Positions 51,746 to 60,761 of a DNA stretch of 64,000 bases are shown here, in pieces. The stretch lies in NCBI RefSeq assembly GCF_014202275.1, contig NZ_JACHGF010000013.1, forward strand, positions 1 to 64,000, read 5' to 3'. Made by a program: the position numbers and the translations under genes. The first letter of the stretch is position 1. Every line of letters begins with the position of its first letter. The notes beneath the pieces are model-generated. The model was not told the origin of the DNA, searched no databases, and saw nothing but the letters and a program-made list of their open reading frames with translations. Source of the DNA: Rhabdobacter roseus (GTDB lineage Bacteria; Bacteroidota; Bacteroidia; Cytophagales; Spirosomataceae).

Positions 51746-52816
51746 TTACTCAACCCCTGCCAGTACCTTCCCCCGGATGGTTCCCCCGTCCTCCCAGACA
51801 CAAAAAGCCCGGTTGCCAGAAAGCGGGACTACCCGTGGGTACCTGCCACTTCCCACTAACTCCGGGCTGTCTTTTCCGGGAATCAGGCCCCATACCTGCC
51901 CGGTCTGATGCCACACCAGGAAGGTGGACTTTCCACTGATAGCGATTGCGGCATTCCGCCCCTCCGCCACAGATTGCTCCTTATCCCCGGCTCTTGCGAG
52001 GTACAGCTGGTTATTCCGCCTCCACACAGTGGTAAGCGTATTCCGACGGTCTACGGTGAGGTCACCCCCATCCATGGGGCAGGCGTTGAGCTGCCAGGTA
52101 CCTTCCCCGATTTTGATGGGAGAACCAAATGACAGACCGCCATCGCTGGATTGAGCCACGTACATGTCCCGTGCGCCGGAGATCCAATTCCTGAACATAA
52201 CATACACCTGCTTGCCTTCCATGAGCGCCGTGGGCTGGCAGCATTCGCACACGGTAGAGTCAGGTGAGCGGTAGACAAGCCGGTTTTTACTCCAGGACCG
52301 GCCATGGTCATTAGAATTGGCACCGTAAATCTTGTTTTTTTTATCCTCTCGCAAGTCCAGCCAGGTCACGAAGAAATTACCCTCTCCATCCCCGGTCAGG
52401 GCATTGAACCCTTCCTTAGCTACTTCGGGCAGGTCGTTGACTCTGATGCGTGAGCTCCAGGTACCTTTTGTCCGGTTGTAGGTATAGGCATAAATATCTC
52501 CCAATCGATCAATGGCCGTAATGACGACTGTCTTCCGCGAAGACGCAATCCTGGGCCCCCGCGATGCTCCCAAATGTAGGCCAGGCAGACTGTCTACCAG
52601 CACGGGCGTTGAAAAAGTTTTGCCCTGATCATCGGAATGGGAGTAGTAAATCTCGTTTCGATTTCCAAAGACTAACTCAAAAGATCCATCCACTCCCAGA
52701 TACAATGCAGGCTGTAAGCCTTGCGTAGAAAATAGAGGATGCTGAGCTTGGGACGAGGAAGCCCCTGACAGGAGTAGAAGAAAGTATAGGGCGAAGGTCC
52801 TGCTGCGCTGATGCAT
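51746..52816 (-). CDS. BNR/Asp-box beta-propeller protein with a CxCC motif
   Basis: 356 residues. Signal peptide MHQRSRTFALYFLLLLSGASS. Three Asp-box repeats (SDDQGKTFS, SNDHGRSWS, SSDGGLSFG) show a sialidase-type propeller, but the catalytic Arg triad is not evident. Between blades sits TVCECCQPTA (Cys 190, 192, 193) and later LNACPMDGGDL. Such Cys-rich propellers occur near copper genes and are unlikely to be true sialidases; a copper-binding or assembly role is my inference. It lies 28 bp after a multicopper oxidase gene on the same strand. Confidence 0.8.
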   Translation of the reverse strand: MHQRSRTFALYFLLLLSGASSSQAQHPLFSTQGLQPALYLGVDGSFELVFGNRNEIYYSHSDDQGKTFSTPVLVDSLPGLHLGASRGPRIASSRKTVVITAIDRLGDIYAYTYNRTKGTWSSRIRVNDLPEVAKEGFNALTGDGEGNFFVTWLDLREDKKNKIYGANSNDHGRSWSKNRLVYRSPDSTVCECCQPTALMEGKQVYVMFRNWISGARDMYVAQSSDGGLSFGSPIKIGEGTWQLNACPMDGGDLTVDRRNTLTTVWRRNNQLYLARAGDKEQSVAEGRNAAIAISGKSTFLVWHQTGQVWGLIPGKDSPELVGSGRYPRVVPLSGNRAFCVWEDGGTIRGKVLAGVE

Positions 52817-52844
52817 GCGGCTGTTTGTTTAGGGTTTGAAAATT

Positions 52845-54329
52845 TTACTTCACTTCATAGTTGAGCATCATGCCGTCGTCCTCATGTTCGAGGTTGTGGC
52901 AATGGAAAACAAACTTACCACTACGCTGAAAACGCACAATGACCCGGACGGTTTCTTTGGGCATTACCAGCACGGTATCCTTCCAGCCCTTCTCGTGCGC
53001 CATCAGGCTGTCCCGCCCCCCCGAGCGGCCTACGACCTGAAACAGGGTGCCATGCAGGTGCATGGGGTGCGGCTCGTCGCCCATGCTGTTGTCAAACTCC
53101 CAAATTTCGGTACTATTCAGCGCAACACTCTCGTCAATCCGGGCAGCGTCGTAGGTTTTGCCGTTGATCGTATGCATACCGGCCATGGACTTTTTGTTTG
53201 AATGCCCACCAGCCCCGTGCATGGCGTCCCCAATGGCAAACTTACGTGTTTTGGCTGTGGATGCGGGAGACAGAGTAGTTAGAGCAGGAAAAGAAGCGGG
53301 CATTTTGAACGGGTCGGCCTCACTGCGGTTTACCATGAACTTCACCAGCTTAAAGGTCTGGCTTCCCTGGGAGCCAACGCCACTGAACGCACTGCTTTGC
53401 AGAAACACCTCGCTATTCAGCGCGGCTTTGCTGAAATCGACCAGCAAATCCACCCGCTCGCCCGGTGCGAGCAGCAGGCTGCTTACCCGTTCGGGGGCCG
53501 GTAACAAACCTCCATCGGATCCTATGACGTGAAAAGCATCGCCATTGCTCAGCGCCAAATTGTAGATACGGCCATTGGAGCCGTTAAGCAGCCGGAGTCG
53601 GTAAGTCCGGGTGGCCACCGGATGGAATGGGGCATTCACGCCGTTTACGACAATGGTGTCTCCCATGTAGCCCACCATAATCTCCGGCATGGTAGGGTTA
53701 TAAACCGGAGCCCCGGCTGCACTCAGGCGTTTGTCCTGAATCACCAGGGGAAGCTCGAATTCGCCGGAAGGTAGTTTGAGGGCTCTTTCTTCCGGCGAAT
53801 CGACAATGAATAACCCGGCCAGGCCCATATACACCTGTTTGCCCGTTTGCATGTGGGGGTGTGGATGATACCACGCCATTGCCGCCGGTTGATCAAGTGT
53901 AAAAGAATAAGCGAAGGATTGGCCTGCCTTGACCAATTGATCGGGATGCCCATCCATATTGGCGGGCACCACCAATCCGTGCCAGTGGATGTTGGTTTCT
54001 TCGGTGAGGGAATTGGTAAAAGGAATCGTGACCGGTACCCCGCGCTCTACGCGGAACGTAGGTCCCATCATACTGTCATTGTAGCCCAGCGCACTGGCCG
54101 GCTTGCCCGGTACGATGGCATGGGTCTGGGTGCCGGCTTTGAGGCTCGCACCCTCTGCCACTGTTTTCATCAGGGGCAGAGGGGTCGTGAAAGCCCCCTC
54201 CTGAATGGTGGGTGCCACGGCACTCATCTCCGCCATATCATGATTCATGCAGCCGGTCAGCAGGCTTTGGCCGGCTCCCACGGCTACCGCTCCGAATCCC
54301 AGCGTTTTCAAAAACTCTATTCTGTTCAT
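52845..54329 (-). CDS. multicopper oxidase (CueO/laccase-like)
   Basis: 494 residues. Export signal MNRIEFLKTLGFGAVAVGAG, lipobox-like TGC at about 27. Copper motifs: IHWHGLVVPANMDGH, AWYHPHPHMQTGKQ, HPMHLHGTLFQVVG and FVFHCHNLEHEDDGMM. A short Met/His loop (GDAMHGAGGHSNKKSMAGMH at about 370) may be a Cu+ entry site as in CueO. It would oxidise Cu+ to Cu2+ in the periplasm. Unlike the other oxidase in the island it has no barrel domain. Confidence 0.92.
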   Translation of the reverse strand: MNRIEFLKTLGFGAVAVGAGQSLLTGCMNHDMAEMSAVAPTIQEGAFTTPLPLMKTVAEGASLKAGTQTHAIVPGKPASALGYNDSMMGPTFRVERGVPVTIPFTNSLTEETNIHWHGLVVPANMDGHPDQLVKAGQSFAYSFTLDQPAAMAWYHPHPHMQTGKQVYMGLAGLFIVDSPEERALKLPSGEFELPLVIQDKRLSAAGAPVYNPTMPEIMVGYMGDTIVVNGVNAPFHPVATRTYRLRLLNGSNGRIYNLALSNGDAFHVIGSDGGLLPAPERVSSLLLAPGERVDLLVDFSKAALNSEVFLQSSAFSGVGSQGSQTFKLVKFMVNRSEADPFKMPASFPALTTLSPASTAKTRKFAIGDAMHGAGGHSNKKSMAGMHTINGKTYDAARIDESVALNSTEIWEFDNSMGDEPHPMHLHGTLFQVVGRSGGRDSLMAHEKGWKDTVLVMPKETVRVIVRFQRSGKFVFHCHNLEHEDDGMMLNYEVK

Positions 54330-54459
54330 ACTCTGTTTGCCCGAATGAAGTTGGACCTGTTTTTTATGTATACTACCTTCTTTCTTTCAAATGAATACGG
54401 TGGGTCCACAAAGCAGGCACTTGTCACAGCACCCGCTTCATGAACCCGCGTCCGGTTTA

Positions 54460-55029
54460 TTATTGGATGCTCTCCTTGTTTTCGCCACAGGACATCATCT
54501 TCTCTCCCATATACGGATTTCTGATTTCTTCGGTTGAGCTCAGCCAGGAGGCACCCTTGTTGTCAAAAGCCATAGGGCAATACTGCACGTAAACTTTGCC
54601 TTCGGAGAGCCCAGACTGCTTCACCATTTTCATCATATCGTTGCTCATGGTTTCGTAGGCTTCGCGTTGGGCTTCTACCGAAGAGGCCGCCGAAATCTTC
54701 GAAGCCGCCGACGCAAGGCTATTTCCGCCCGACACCTCTTTGGCACCCGCCTCAATGGCATTGGCAGCTACTTTGGCCTCGGCCATATCGGCCCGGGTCA
54801 GGGCGGTGGTCAGGTGCATGTAGTGCTGGTAAACGGCATTCAGCTTATCGTCCTTGAGCACCACCGGACCAGCCGCTGCGCCCATCGATTCCTGGTTTTT
54901 CATCATCGATTCGTTATGCTCCATAGCCGCATGGTCGTGGTTGTCGGCATGGTCATCCTCTTTGTTGCCACAGGCAGACACCATCAATGCCAGCGCAAGC
55001 GGCATGGCTACTCTCAGTACATTTTTCAT
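54460..55029 (-). CDS. DUF3347 copper-binding lipoprotein
   Basis: 189 residues. Lipoprotein signal (LALALMVSACGN), His-rich start (DDHADNHDHAAMEHN), then the DUF3347 helical domain (LNAVYQHYMHLTTALTRAD) and the C-terminal metal motif VQYCPMAFDNKGASW with EKMMSCGE. The CPMA...MxxCG pair is the same as that at the end of CusB-type adaptors in this phylum. It is probably a periplasmic copper carrier for the adaptors encoded 68 bp upstream. Confidence 0.87.
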   Translation of the reverse strand: MKNVLRVAMPLALALMVSACGNKEDDHADNHDHAAMEHNESMMKNQESMGAAAGPVVLKDDKLNAVYQHYMHLTTALTRADMAEAKVAANAIEAGAKEVSGGNSLASAASKISAASSVEAQREAYETMSNDMMKMVKQSGLSEGKVYVQYCPMAFDNKGASWLSSTEEIRNPYMGEKMMSCGENKESIQ

Positions 55030-55097
55030 AGTTTGAATGAATTTGTTGGTTGATATTTATTGTTGATAAACAGGGCAATACGTACAAGAACTGTTCC

Positions 55098-56297
55098 TCA
55101 GTGATTATGCTCTCCGGCAGGCACCTTCCCTTTCTTCAGCACATATTCGCTATACAGAAGATAAGCGCCCGACAGCACGGCAACCTCTCCTTCCTTCAAA
55201 CCTTCTTTGATTTCGACCCGGTTGAAGTTCTCGGCTCCCAGCCGTACCGTTCGTGCCTGGAAAATACCCGGTTCGGTTTCCAGCCAGACATGCGCCCCAT
55301 TGCCGTCCCGAATGACGGCATCCACGGGCAGGGTGATGGCGGCGGAACTGCTAGTGACCGGCACCTGCACCATCACCTGCATACCGGGCCGGTATTGCCG
55401 CCCCGCATTGGACAGGCTGCCCCGCAGCGTAAGCAGCTGGCTACCGGCCTGAAGGGCCGGCTCGATGAATTCGATCCGCATGGACCGGGTTTCGTTTTCA
55501 CTTCCTGCCATTTGCACTTTCACCTCTTGCCCCTTTGTAATCAGACTGGCTTCGGAGGGGTACACATCCGCTTCAATCCACACGTTCTGGTATCCTTCGA
55601 GACGCATGATGGAGCCTCCCTCGGGCACGTACTGGCCTTCGGTAACAAACAGCTCGGCTACCACCCCGCTGGCAGGTGCCGGATACGCTACGTAGGGGTT
55701 GGTTTTTCGGCCTGTCCGTAGCTCCTCAATCTGCCGGGGAGACTGATCGTAGAGTTGCAACCGTTGCCGGGCGGCCTCCAGAATACTCTGGAACCGGTCA
55801 TTGTCAGGAAATTGCCCGGCCTGCGCCGATGCCACCAGGTACTCCTGCTGCAAAGAGGCGAGCTGTTCAGAATAAATTCTGTACAGGATCTGACCTTTCT
55901 TTACCGATACACCCGTTTCCCGGATATACAGGTTTTCAATCCGTCCGGGCACCCTGCTGGTCACGTACTCAATTTGTGAGGGATCGAGCGCCACGCGGCC
56001 ATTCAGCTGCCGGGACGACGAAAAAGTACCCGTCCGGACCGTATCCGTAGTAACATTGGCCAGCAGCCGCTGGCTTTCGCTGAGCATCAGACTGGCCTGA
56101 TCGGCGTTCCGCTCCACGGGCACCAGGTCCATGCCACAGATTGGGCAGGTACCGGGAGCGGGTTGTACGATCTGCGGGTGCATGGGGCAGGTGTAGCTGG
56201 GCCCATCGGCAGCCGCAGCCTCCTCCTGCTTTTCTGTACAGAAGAGCAGGGAAGTACCTATCAACAGAAGTATAAGGATGTTCGGTAGCTTTTTCAT
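55098..56297 (-). CDS. cusB: CusB-type RND efflux adaptor (second adaptor)
   Basis: 399 residues from the ATG at 56297. Lipoprotein-like signal (LLLIGTSLLFC), then a heavy-metal-binding domain [20 protein letters not shown] with GMDLVP, the usual N-terminal module of Bacteroidota CusB. Barrel/lipoyl parts and a helical hairpin follow (LYIRETGVSVKKGQILYRIY). It lacks a C-terminal DUF3347 part, which is encoded as a separate gene downstream. Starts 5 bp after the first adaptor gene. With CusA and TolC it forms a Cu+/Ag+ exporter. Confidence 0.9.
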   Translation of the reverse strand: MKKLPNILILLLIGTSLLFCTEKQEEAAAADGPSYTCPMHPQIVQPAPGTCPICGMDLVPVERNADQASLMLSESQRLLANVTTDTVRTGTFSSSRQLNGRVALDPSQIEYVTSRVPGRIENLYIRETGVSVKKGQILYRIYSEQLASLQQEYLVASAQAGQFPDNDRFQSILEAARQRLQLYDQSPRQIEELRTGRKTNPYVAYPAPASGVVAELFVTEGQYVPEGGSIMRLEGYQNVWIEADVYPSEASLITKGQEVKVQMAGSENETRSMRIEFIEPALQAGSQLLTLRGSLSNAGRQYRPGMQVMVQVPVTSSSAAITLPVDAVIRDGNGAHVWLETEPGIFQARTVRLGAENFNRVEIKEGLKEGEVAVLSGAYLLYSEYVLKKGKVPAGEHNH

Positions 56298-56301
56298 ACG
56301 A

Positions 56302-57612
56302 TCAAAAATCGGCCGGAGCCCGGATAAAACTTTCACTGTCCACCAGATAGCTGGCGCTTTTGGCTACCTGCCACCCGGTTATATCGTCCAGTACATGTAC
56401 CAACCCTTCGGCCCGCAGGCCGGTCTGCACGTGTTTGGGTTTAAATACTGCCCCCTCTTTCTTGAAAATCACCGAGCTGGCACCCAGGCCCACCACGGCG
56501 CTTTGGGGTAGCCAGGCCCCTGTCTCCTTCACCCCCGGTATCTCCGCCCTGAGCAATTGACCGGGGTACAACGTGGTTTGCCGCAGGTACATGCGGGCGA
56601 TGGCAAAATTGTCGCTCCCGCGCTGGACGGGCTCCACGAGGCCGATAAACCCTGGCTGCAGGTCGGTTGCGCCGGTCAGGGGGGTGTACAGGACCTTTTG
56701 TCCGCGTTTTACCTCCTGCGCCAGGGCCGGATCCAGGTAAAAGTCAGCCACCAGGCTACTGGCTTTGTAGATGGTAAATACGGCCTCACCGGCGTTGACG
56801 TACTGTCCCTCCCGAATCAGTACGGCGGTGTTTTTGGAAACCTGGGGGGCCGGCGTGGATGGGGCGGAAGGCGCACTTCCCATTCCGTTCATTCCCATGC
56901 CCCCCAAAGCCGCTCCCCCCGAAGCGGGTGCGAAAGGCTCGGTAGCGGGGGACGCCAGTACCGACTGGTCTACGATGTACCCACCGGCGGGGCTGTAAAC
57001 GGGCACCCGGTACAAGGGCTTCCCGGATTGGATTACTTTGTCTATCTGCGCATCTGTCATACCCAGTAGCCGGAGCTTTTGCCGCACCCCTTGCCGGAGC
57101 GCCGGATTGTTGTCCTGCTGATGGATGTAAATCAGTTCACGCTGGGCGGCCGCCAGCTCGGGAGAGTATATTTCCATGAGCAACTGTCCCTTCCGGACGG
57201 GCTGGAAATTGTACCGGATGCCCACCCGTTCGATCCGGCCCGCCACCCGGCTGGACACACTGACCTGCTGGCGGGTATCGTAGGCTACTTTGCCCTGCAC
57301 CGAAAGGGTCACAATGCGGGTACCGGTTTGGGGCCGTACGGTAGGTATGTCAGAAATCACCTGTTTATTGGTTGCTTTCAACAGGGGGCGCAGTATACTA
57401 TCTATGGGCACGTCATCCCCGGTTGCCATGGGCACCAGATCCATGCCGCAAATCGGGCAGCTGCCGGGCTCGTCGCGCACGATCTGCGGATGCATCGGGC
57501 AGGTATAGCGGGTTGGATGCTCGTGGGCTGTTTCAGACCCCGAATCGCAACCCAGCGCAGCCACCACAAACACCAATACCAGCCACATATTACCTATACA
57601 GTTCCTGTTCAT
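56302..57612 (-). CDS. cusB: CusB-type RND efflux adaptor (first adaptor)
   Basis: 436 residues from the ATG at 57612 ([15 protein letters not shown]), which overlaps the TolC-type gene. Lipobox at AALGC, metal-binding domain [20 protein letters not shown], then adaptor core. A Gly/Met/Pro/Ala-rich insertion (about 235-270, [20 protein letters not shown]) is unusual and could be a flexible metal-binding loop. Two complete adaptors in tandem suggest a hetero-hexameric adaptor ring; that is inference. Confidence 0.9.
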   Translation of the reverse strand: MNRNCIGNMWLVLVFVVAALGCDSGSETAHEHPTRYTCPMHPQIVRDEPGSCPICGMDLVPMATGDDVPIDSILRPLLKATNKQVISDIPTVRPQTGTRIVTLSVQGKVAYDTRQQVSVSSRVAGRIERVGIRYNFQPVRKGQLLMEIYSPELAAAQRELIYIHQQDNNPALRQGVRQKLRLLGMTDAQIDKVIQSGKPLYRVPVYSPAGGYIVDQSVLASPATEPFAPASGGAALGGMGMNGMGSAPSAPSTPAPQVSKNTAVLIREGQYVNAGEAVFTIYKASSLVADFYLDPALAQEVKRGQKVLYTPLTGATDLQPGFIGLVEPVQRGSDNFAIARMYLRQTTLYPGQLLRAEIPGVKETGAWLPQSAVVGLGASSVIFKKEGAVFKPKHVQTGLRAEGLVHVLDDITGWQVAKSASYLVDSESFIRAPADF

Positions 57613-58843
57613 ACTTGACAATCATTTGGTACAATTTGCCTTTCTCTTCCAGAAGTTCCAGTTGCATCATGTTGAGCGCCTCCCAACTATTCAGCAATTC
57701 GGTCAGCGACAGTTTGTTTTCCTGATACACCAGAAACCCCGCATCAAACGCTTTCTGCAGAGCGGGTATCACGCGGGTATCCAGCGCCAGTATCCGGGCT
57801 TCCATGGCTATGAGTTCGGCCTGCATGGCGTAGAGCATCCCCTGGGTTTCCTGCAGCATGGCCGCCCGTTCTTTTTGCATGGCCTGAATACTCAGCTCCA
57901 TGGCCCGGATGTCTGATTTGTACATTTTGGCCGACCAGGAGGCAAATGGAATTTTCACCATGCCCATCAGGCTGAAGACCTGGGGCATCATGCCGCCCAG
58001 GGGTGTCATGTGGTCGAACTGAATCCGGAGATCGGGCTTGCGTTGCAGGGCCATGGCGTCTATGTTCAGCCGCATGGACTCGATTTCAGCATTCATACGG
58101 GCGATATCGCTGCGGTCAGCTGCCAGGCTCAGGGTATCGTAGCGCACCACCGGAACAAACTGCGGCCGGAAGGTGGTATCGATCCGGAATTCGATAGCTC
58201 CATCCCGGTTCATCAGGGCGTTCAGGGCCGCTTCGGCCCTTTCTATCTCACCGGCCTGCATCAGCATCATGTTCCGGTTTTTTTCAATTTCGGCCTCGGC
58301 CCGGTAGATGCTACTCAGGGGTGCCTGGTTGAACGGGTACCTGACTTCTTCCACTTTCTTCATCATAGCCAGTATTTCCTCGTTCCTTTCCAGGACTCTG
58401 ATTTGCCGGAGGGCCACCAGCCAGGCAAAGTAGTTGCTCTTGGCTTCGGCCCGCAGCCGGTTCAGGACCACTCCCCTACCTACCGTTTCGACCCTGGCTC
58501 TGGATTCGATGTAGCTCCTCTCGGCCCGCAGGCGCGACAGATTGGGCAGTTCCTGCTCGGCGCGCAGCATGAGCATGCCCCGGTCGCGGCCGTCCATGAC
58601 CTTCTGCCCCGGATAGGGCATCATGAAGGTGCCCAGGCCCACCATGGGGGCCATCCAGGCGGTGGCCGCTTCGGCTTTGTAACGGTAGCTTTCGGCCCGG
58701 GGACCGTAGGGCTGCAGTTGAAGGTTTTCGGCCTCTATCCTGCTGAGGATTTCGGGCAGGGACAGGACTTCCTCCTGCTGTGCCAGAACGCCCAGCGGAA
58801 GGAATAAAAGCACTCCCAACCACCATTTAATGCTGTACGTCAT
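57590..58843 (-). CDS. cusC: TolC/CusC-type outer-membrane efflux protein
   Basis: 417 residues from the ATG at 58843. The start overlaps the end of the CusA C-terminal gene by 17 bp. Signal peptide [21 protein letters not shown]. Two long helical hairpins with the TolC pattern ([60 protein letters not shown]). The second repeat contains several Met ([30 protein letters not shown]), which suits copper. It provides the outer channel of the Cus system. Confidence 0.9.
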   Translation of the reverse strand: MTYSIKWWLGVLLFLPLGVLAQQEEVLSLPEILSRIEAENLQLQPYGPRAESYRYKAEAATAWMAPMVGLGTFMMPYPGQKVMDGRDRGMLMLRAEQELPNLSRLRAERSYIESRARVETVGRGVVLNRLRAEAKSNYFAWLVALRQIRVLERNEEILAMMKKVEEVRYPFNQAPLSSIYRAEAEIEKNRNMMLMQAGEIERAEAALNALMNRDGAIEFRIDTTFRPQFVPVVRYDTLSLAADRSDIARMNAEIESMRLNIDAMALQRKPDLRIQFDHMTPLGGMMPQVFSLMGMVKIPFASWSAKMYKSDIRAMELSIQAMQKERAAMLQETQGMLYAMQAELIAMEARILALDTRVIPALQKAFDAGFLVYQENKLSLTELLNSWEALNMMQLELLEEKGKLYQMIVKYEQELYR

Positions 58844-60761
58844 ACACTTCCAGTTTACCGAATTTCCGTAATTCATATTCTTTGGTCATTAAAAAAATGA
58901 GGGGGGTCACCAGCAGGATGTGGGTTGAGGAAGTGAGCACCCCGCCGATCATCGGCAGCACAATGGGCTTCATTACGTCGGTCCCCACACCGGTAGCCCA
59001 CAGGACAGGAATCAGACCAAAGAGCGACACGCATACCGTCATCAGCTTGGGGCGGAGGCGCTTGGCCGCCCCCCGAATTACGTATTCGCGCAGGTCGTCC
59101 CTGCTGATGGTTTCGCTGGAATTCCCTTTTTCTTTGATCAGCTGCTGCATGGCATCATTGAGGTAGATCACCATGACAATCCCCGTTTCTACCGCAATGC
59201 CGAACAGGGCAATGAAGCCCACCGCAACGGCTACGGACAGGTTGACCCCCCAGAAATAAATGATGTAGGCACCGCCGATCAGCGCAAAGGGGATCGTGAG
59301 CAGGCTCAGAATGGCTTCTCGAAACGAGCGGAAGGCGAAGTAAAGCGAAAAGAAAATGATGACCAGCACAATGGGGGCAATGATCAGAAGTGTGCGCTGA
59401 CCCCGGATGAGGTTCTCGTACTGACCGCTCCATTCCAGAAAGTACCCTTCGGGCAGGATGCCCTTCTGTCCGTTGATTTTGGCCATGGCCTCTTCTACCG
59501 TACTTCCCAGGTCCCGGTCGCGAACGTTGAACATGACCGCACCGCGCAAAATGGCGTTCTCGGAAGTAATCATGGGCGGGCCGTCCTCGAACACCACATC
59601 GGCTACGGCCTGCAGGGGCACTTCCCCAAAGCCGGGAGCCTGCAAAGGAATCCGCCTGATCTCCTCCACGCTGTTGCGATAGTCCTGGGCCAGCCGTACG
59701 CTGATGGCGAAGCGCTGCCGACCCTCGATGGATTGCCCCACGGTAGCGCCGCCCAGGGCACTCTCCACGGTCTGGTTCACGTCGTCCACCGTAAGCCCAT
59801 ACCGGCCTAGGTCGGCTCTCCGAACCTGAATGGACAGGTACTTCCCTCCCGTGATGGGCTCTACGTACAGGTCCGTTACCCCGGGGGTACCTTCCAGGGC
59901 CGCCTTTACTTTTTCGGATACGGCCGCTATCTGGTACAAATCCTGTCCGTACACTTTGATACCCACATCGGTCCGAATTCCCGTCGCCAGCATGTTGATG
60001 CGGTTGATGATGGGTTGGGTCCAGCCATTCACCACACCGGGGATCTGCAGTTTCTTATCCAGCTCGCTAATAATGTCCGCCTTGGTCAGGCCCTCGCGCC
60101 ACTGCGCCTTGGGTTTGAGCATGATGATGGTCTCGATCATACTGATGGGCGAGTTGTCGGTGGCCGTACTCGCTCGCCCCGCTTTGCCGAGCACCTGCAC
60201 CACCTCGGGCACCGACATGATGATCTTGTCCTGCACCTGCAGAATCCGTTTGGCCTCGGCGTTGGAGATGTCGGGCAGTGTCACGGGCATGAACAGGATA
60301 CTTTGCTCATCAAGCGGGGGCATAAACTCACTACCCAGACTCATAAGCAGGGGAATGGAAATTAGTAAGGCTATAATATTAACCCCCAAAGTCGTTTTAC
60401 GCCATTTCAGAATAGTACGGATGGCGGGTTCGTAAAACCGTTCCAGAACCCGGTTGATGGGGTTGGCGTTGTCCGGTCGGAACTTGCCCTTCATAAAGAA
60501 AGAAATGAGCACCGGGGCCAGCGTGAGCACCAGCAGGGCATCCATCAGCATGATGAAGGTCTTGGTATAGGCCAGTGGGTGAAAAAGCTTGCCTTCCTGC
60601 CCTGTAAGCATGAACACCGGCAAGAACGAGGTAATGATGATGATGGTGGCAAAGAATACCCCTCGCGATACCTGCTTGCTCGATTTTTCGATTATCGCCA
60701 GACGCTCTTCCTCCGATATCCAGTTTTCCTTCGGTTTTTTATTTCTTCGTAGCCACTTCAT
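58827..60761 (-). CDS. cusA: CusA-type RND pump, C-terminal part (separate reading frame)
   Basis: 644 residues from the ATG at 60761; a GTG at 60791 would add ten. Starts as a cytoplasmic loop (KWLRRNKKPKENWISEEERLA) leading into TM5 (GVFFATIIIITSFLPVFML), then porter subdomains (MPVTLPDISNAEAKRILQVQ, LQIPGVVNGWTQPIINRIN) and TM7-12. The cluster RTDVGIKVYGQDL is typical of heavy-metal RND pumps. The frame is -1 relative to the N-terminal part; the stop of that part and this ATG overlap as ATGA. Together the two make a full CusA of about 1,070 residues. Confidence 0.85.
   Translation of the reverse strand: MKWLRRNKKPKENWISEEERLAIIEKSSKQVSRGVFFATIIIITSFLPVFMLTGQEGKLFHPLAYTKTFIMLMDALLVLTLAPVLISFFMKGKFRPDNANPINRVLERFYEPAIRTILKWRKTTLGVNIIALLISIPLLMSLGSEFMPPLDEQSILFMPVTLPDISNAEAKRILQVQDKIIMSVPEVVQVLGKAGRASTATDNSPISMIETIIMLKPKAQWREGLTKADIISELDKKLQIPGVVNGWTQPIINRINMLATGIRTDVGIKVYGQDLYQIAAVSEKVKAALEGTPGVTDLYVEPITGGKYLSIQVRRADLGRYGLTVDDVNQTVESALGGATVGQSIEGRQRFAISVRLAQDYRNSVEEIRRIPLQAPGFGEVPLQAVADVVFEDGPPMITSENAILRGAVMFNVRDRDLGSTVEEAMAKINGQKGILPEGYFLEWSGQYENLIRGQRTLLIIAPIVLVIIFFSLYFAFRSFREAILSLLTIPFALIGGAYIIYFWGVNLSVAVAVGFIALFGIAVETGIVMVIYLNDAMQQLIKEKGNSSETISRDDLREYVIRGAAKRLRPKLMTVCVSLFGLIPVLWATGVGTDVMKPIVLPMIGGVLTSSTHILLVTPLIFLMTKEYELRKFGKLEVYDVQH

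Noticed and set aside
54330-54459. A -7 element upstream of the CueO-like oxidase gene (TATTCATTTG)
   Set aside because: Two extra bases disrupt the TAnnTTTG spacing and the shared HYC_CC_PP box is absent.
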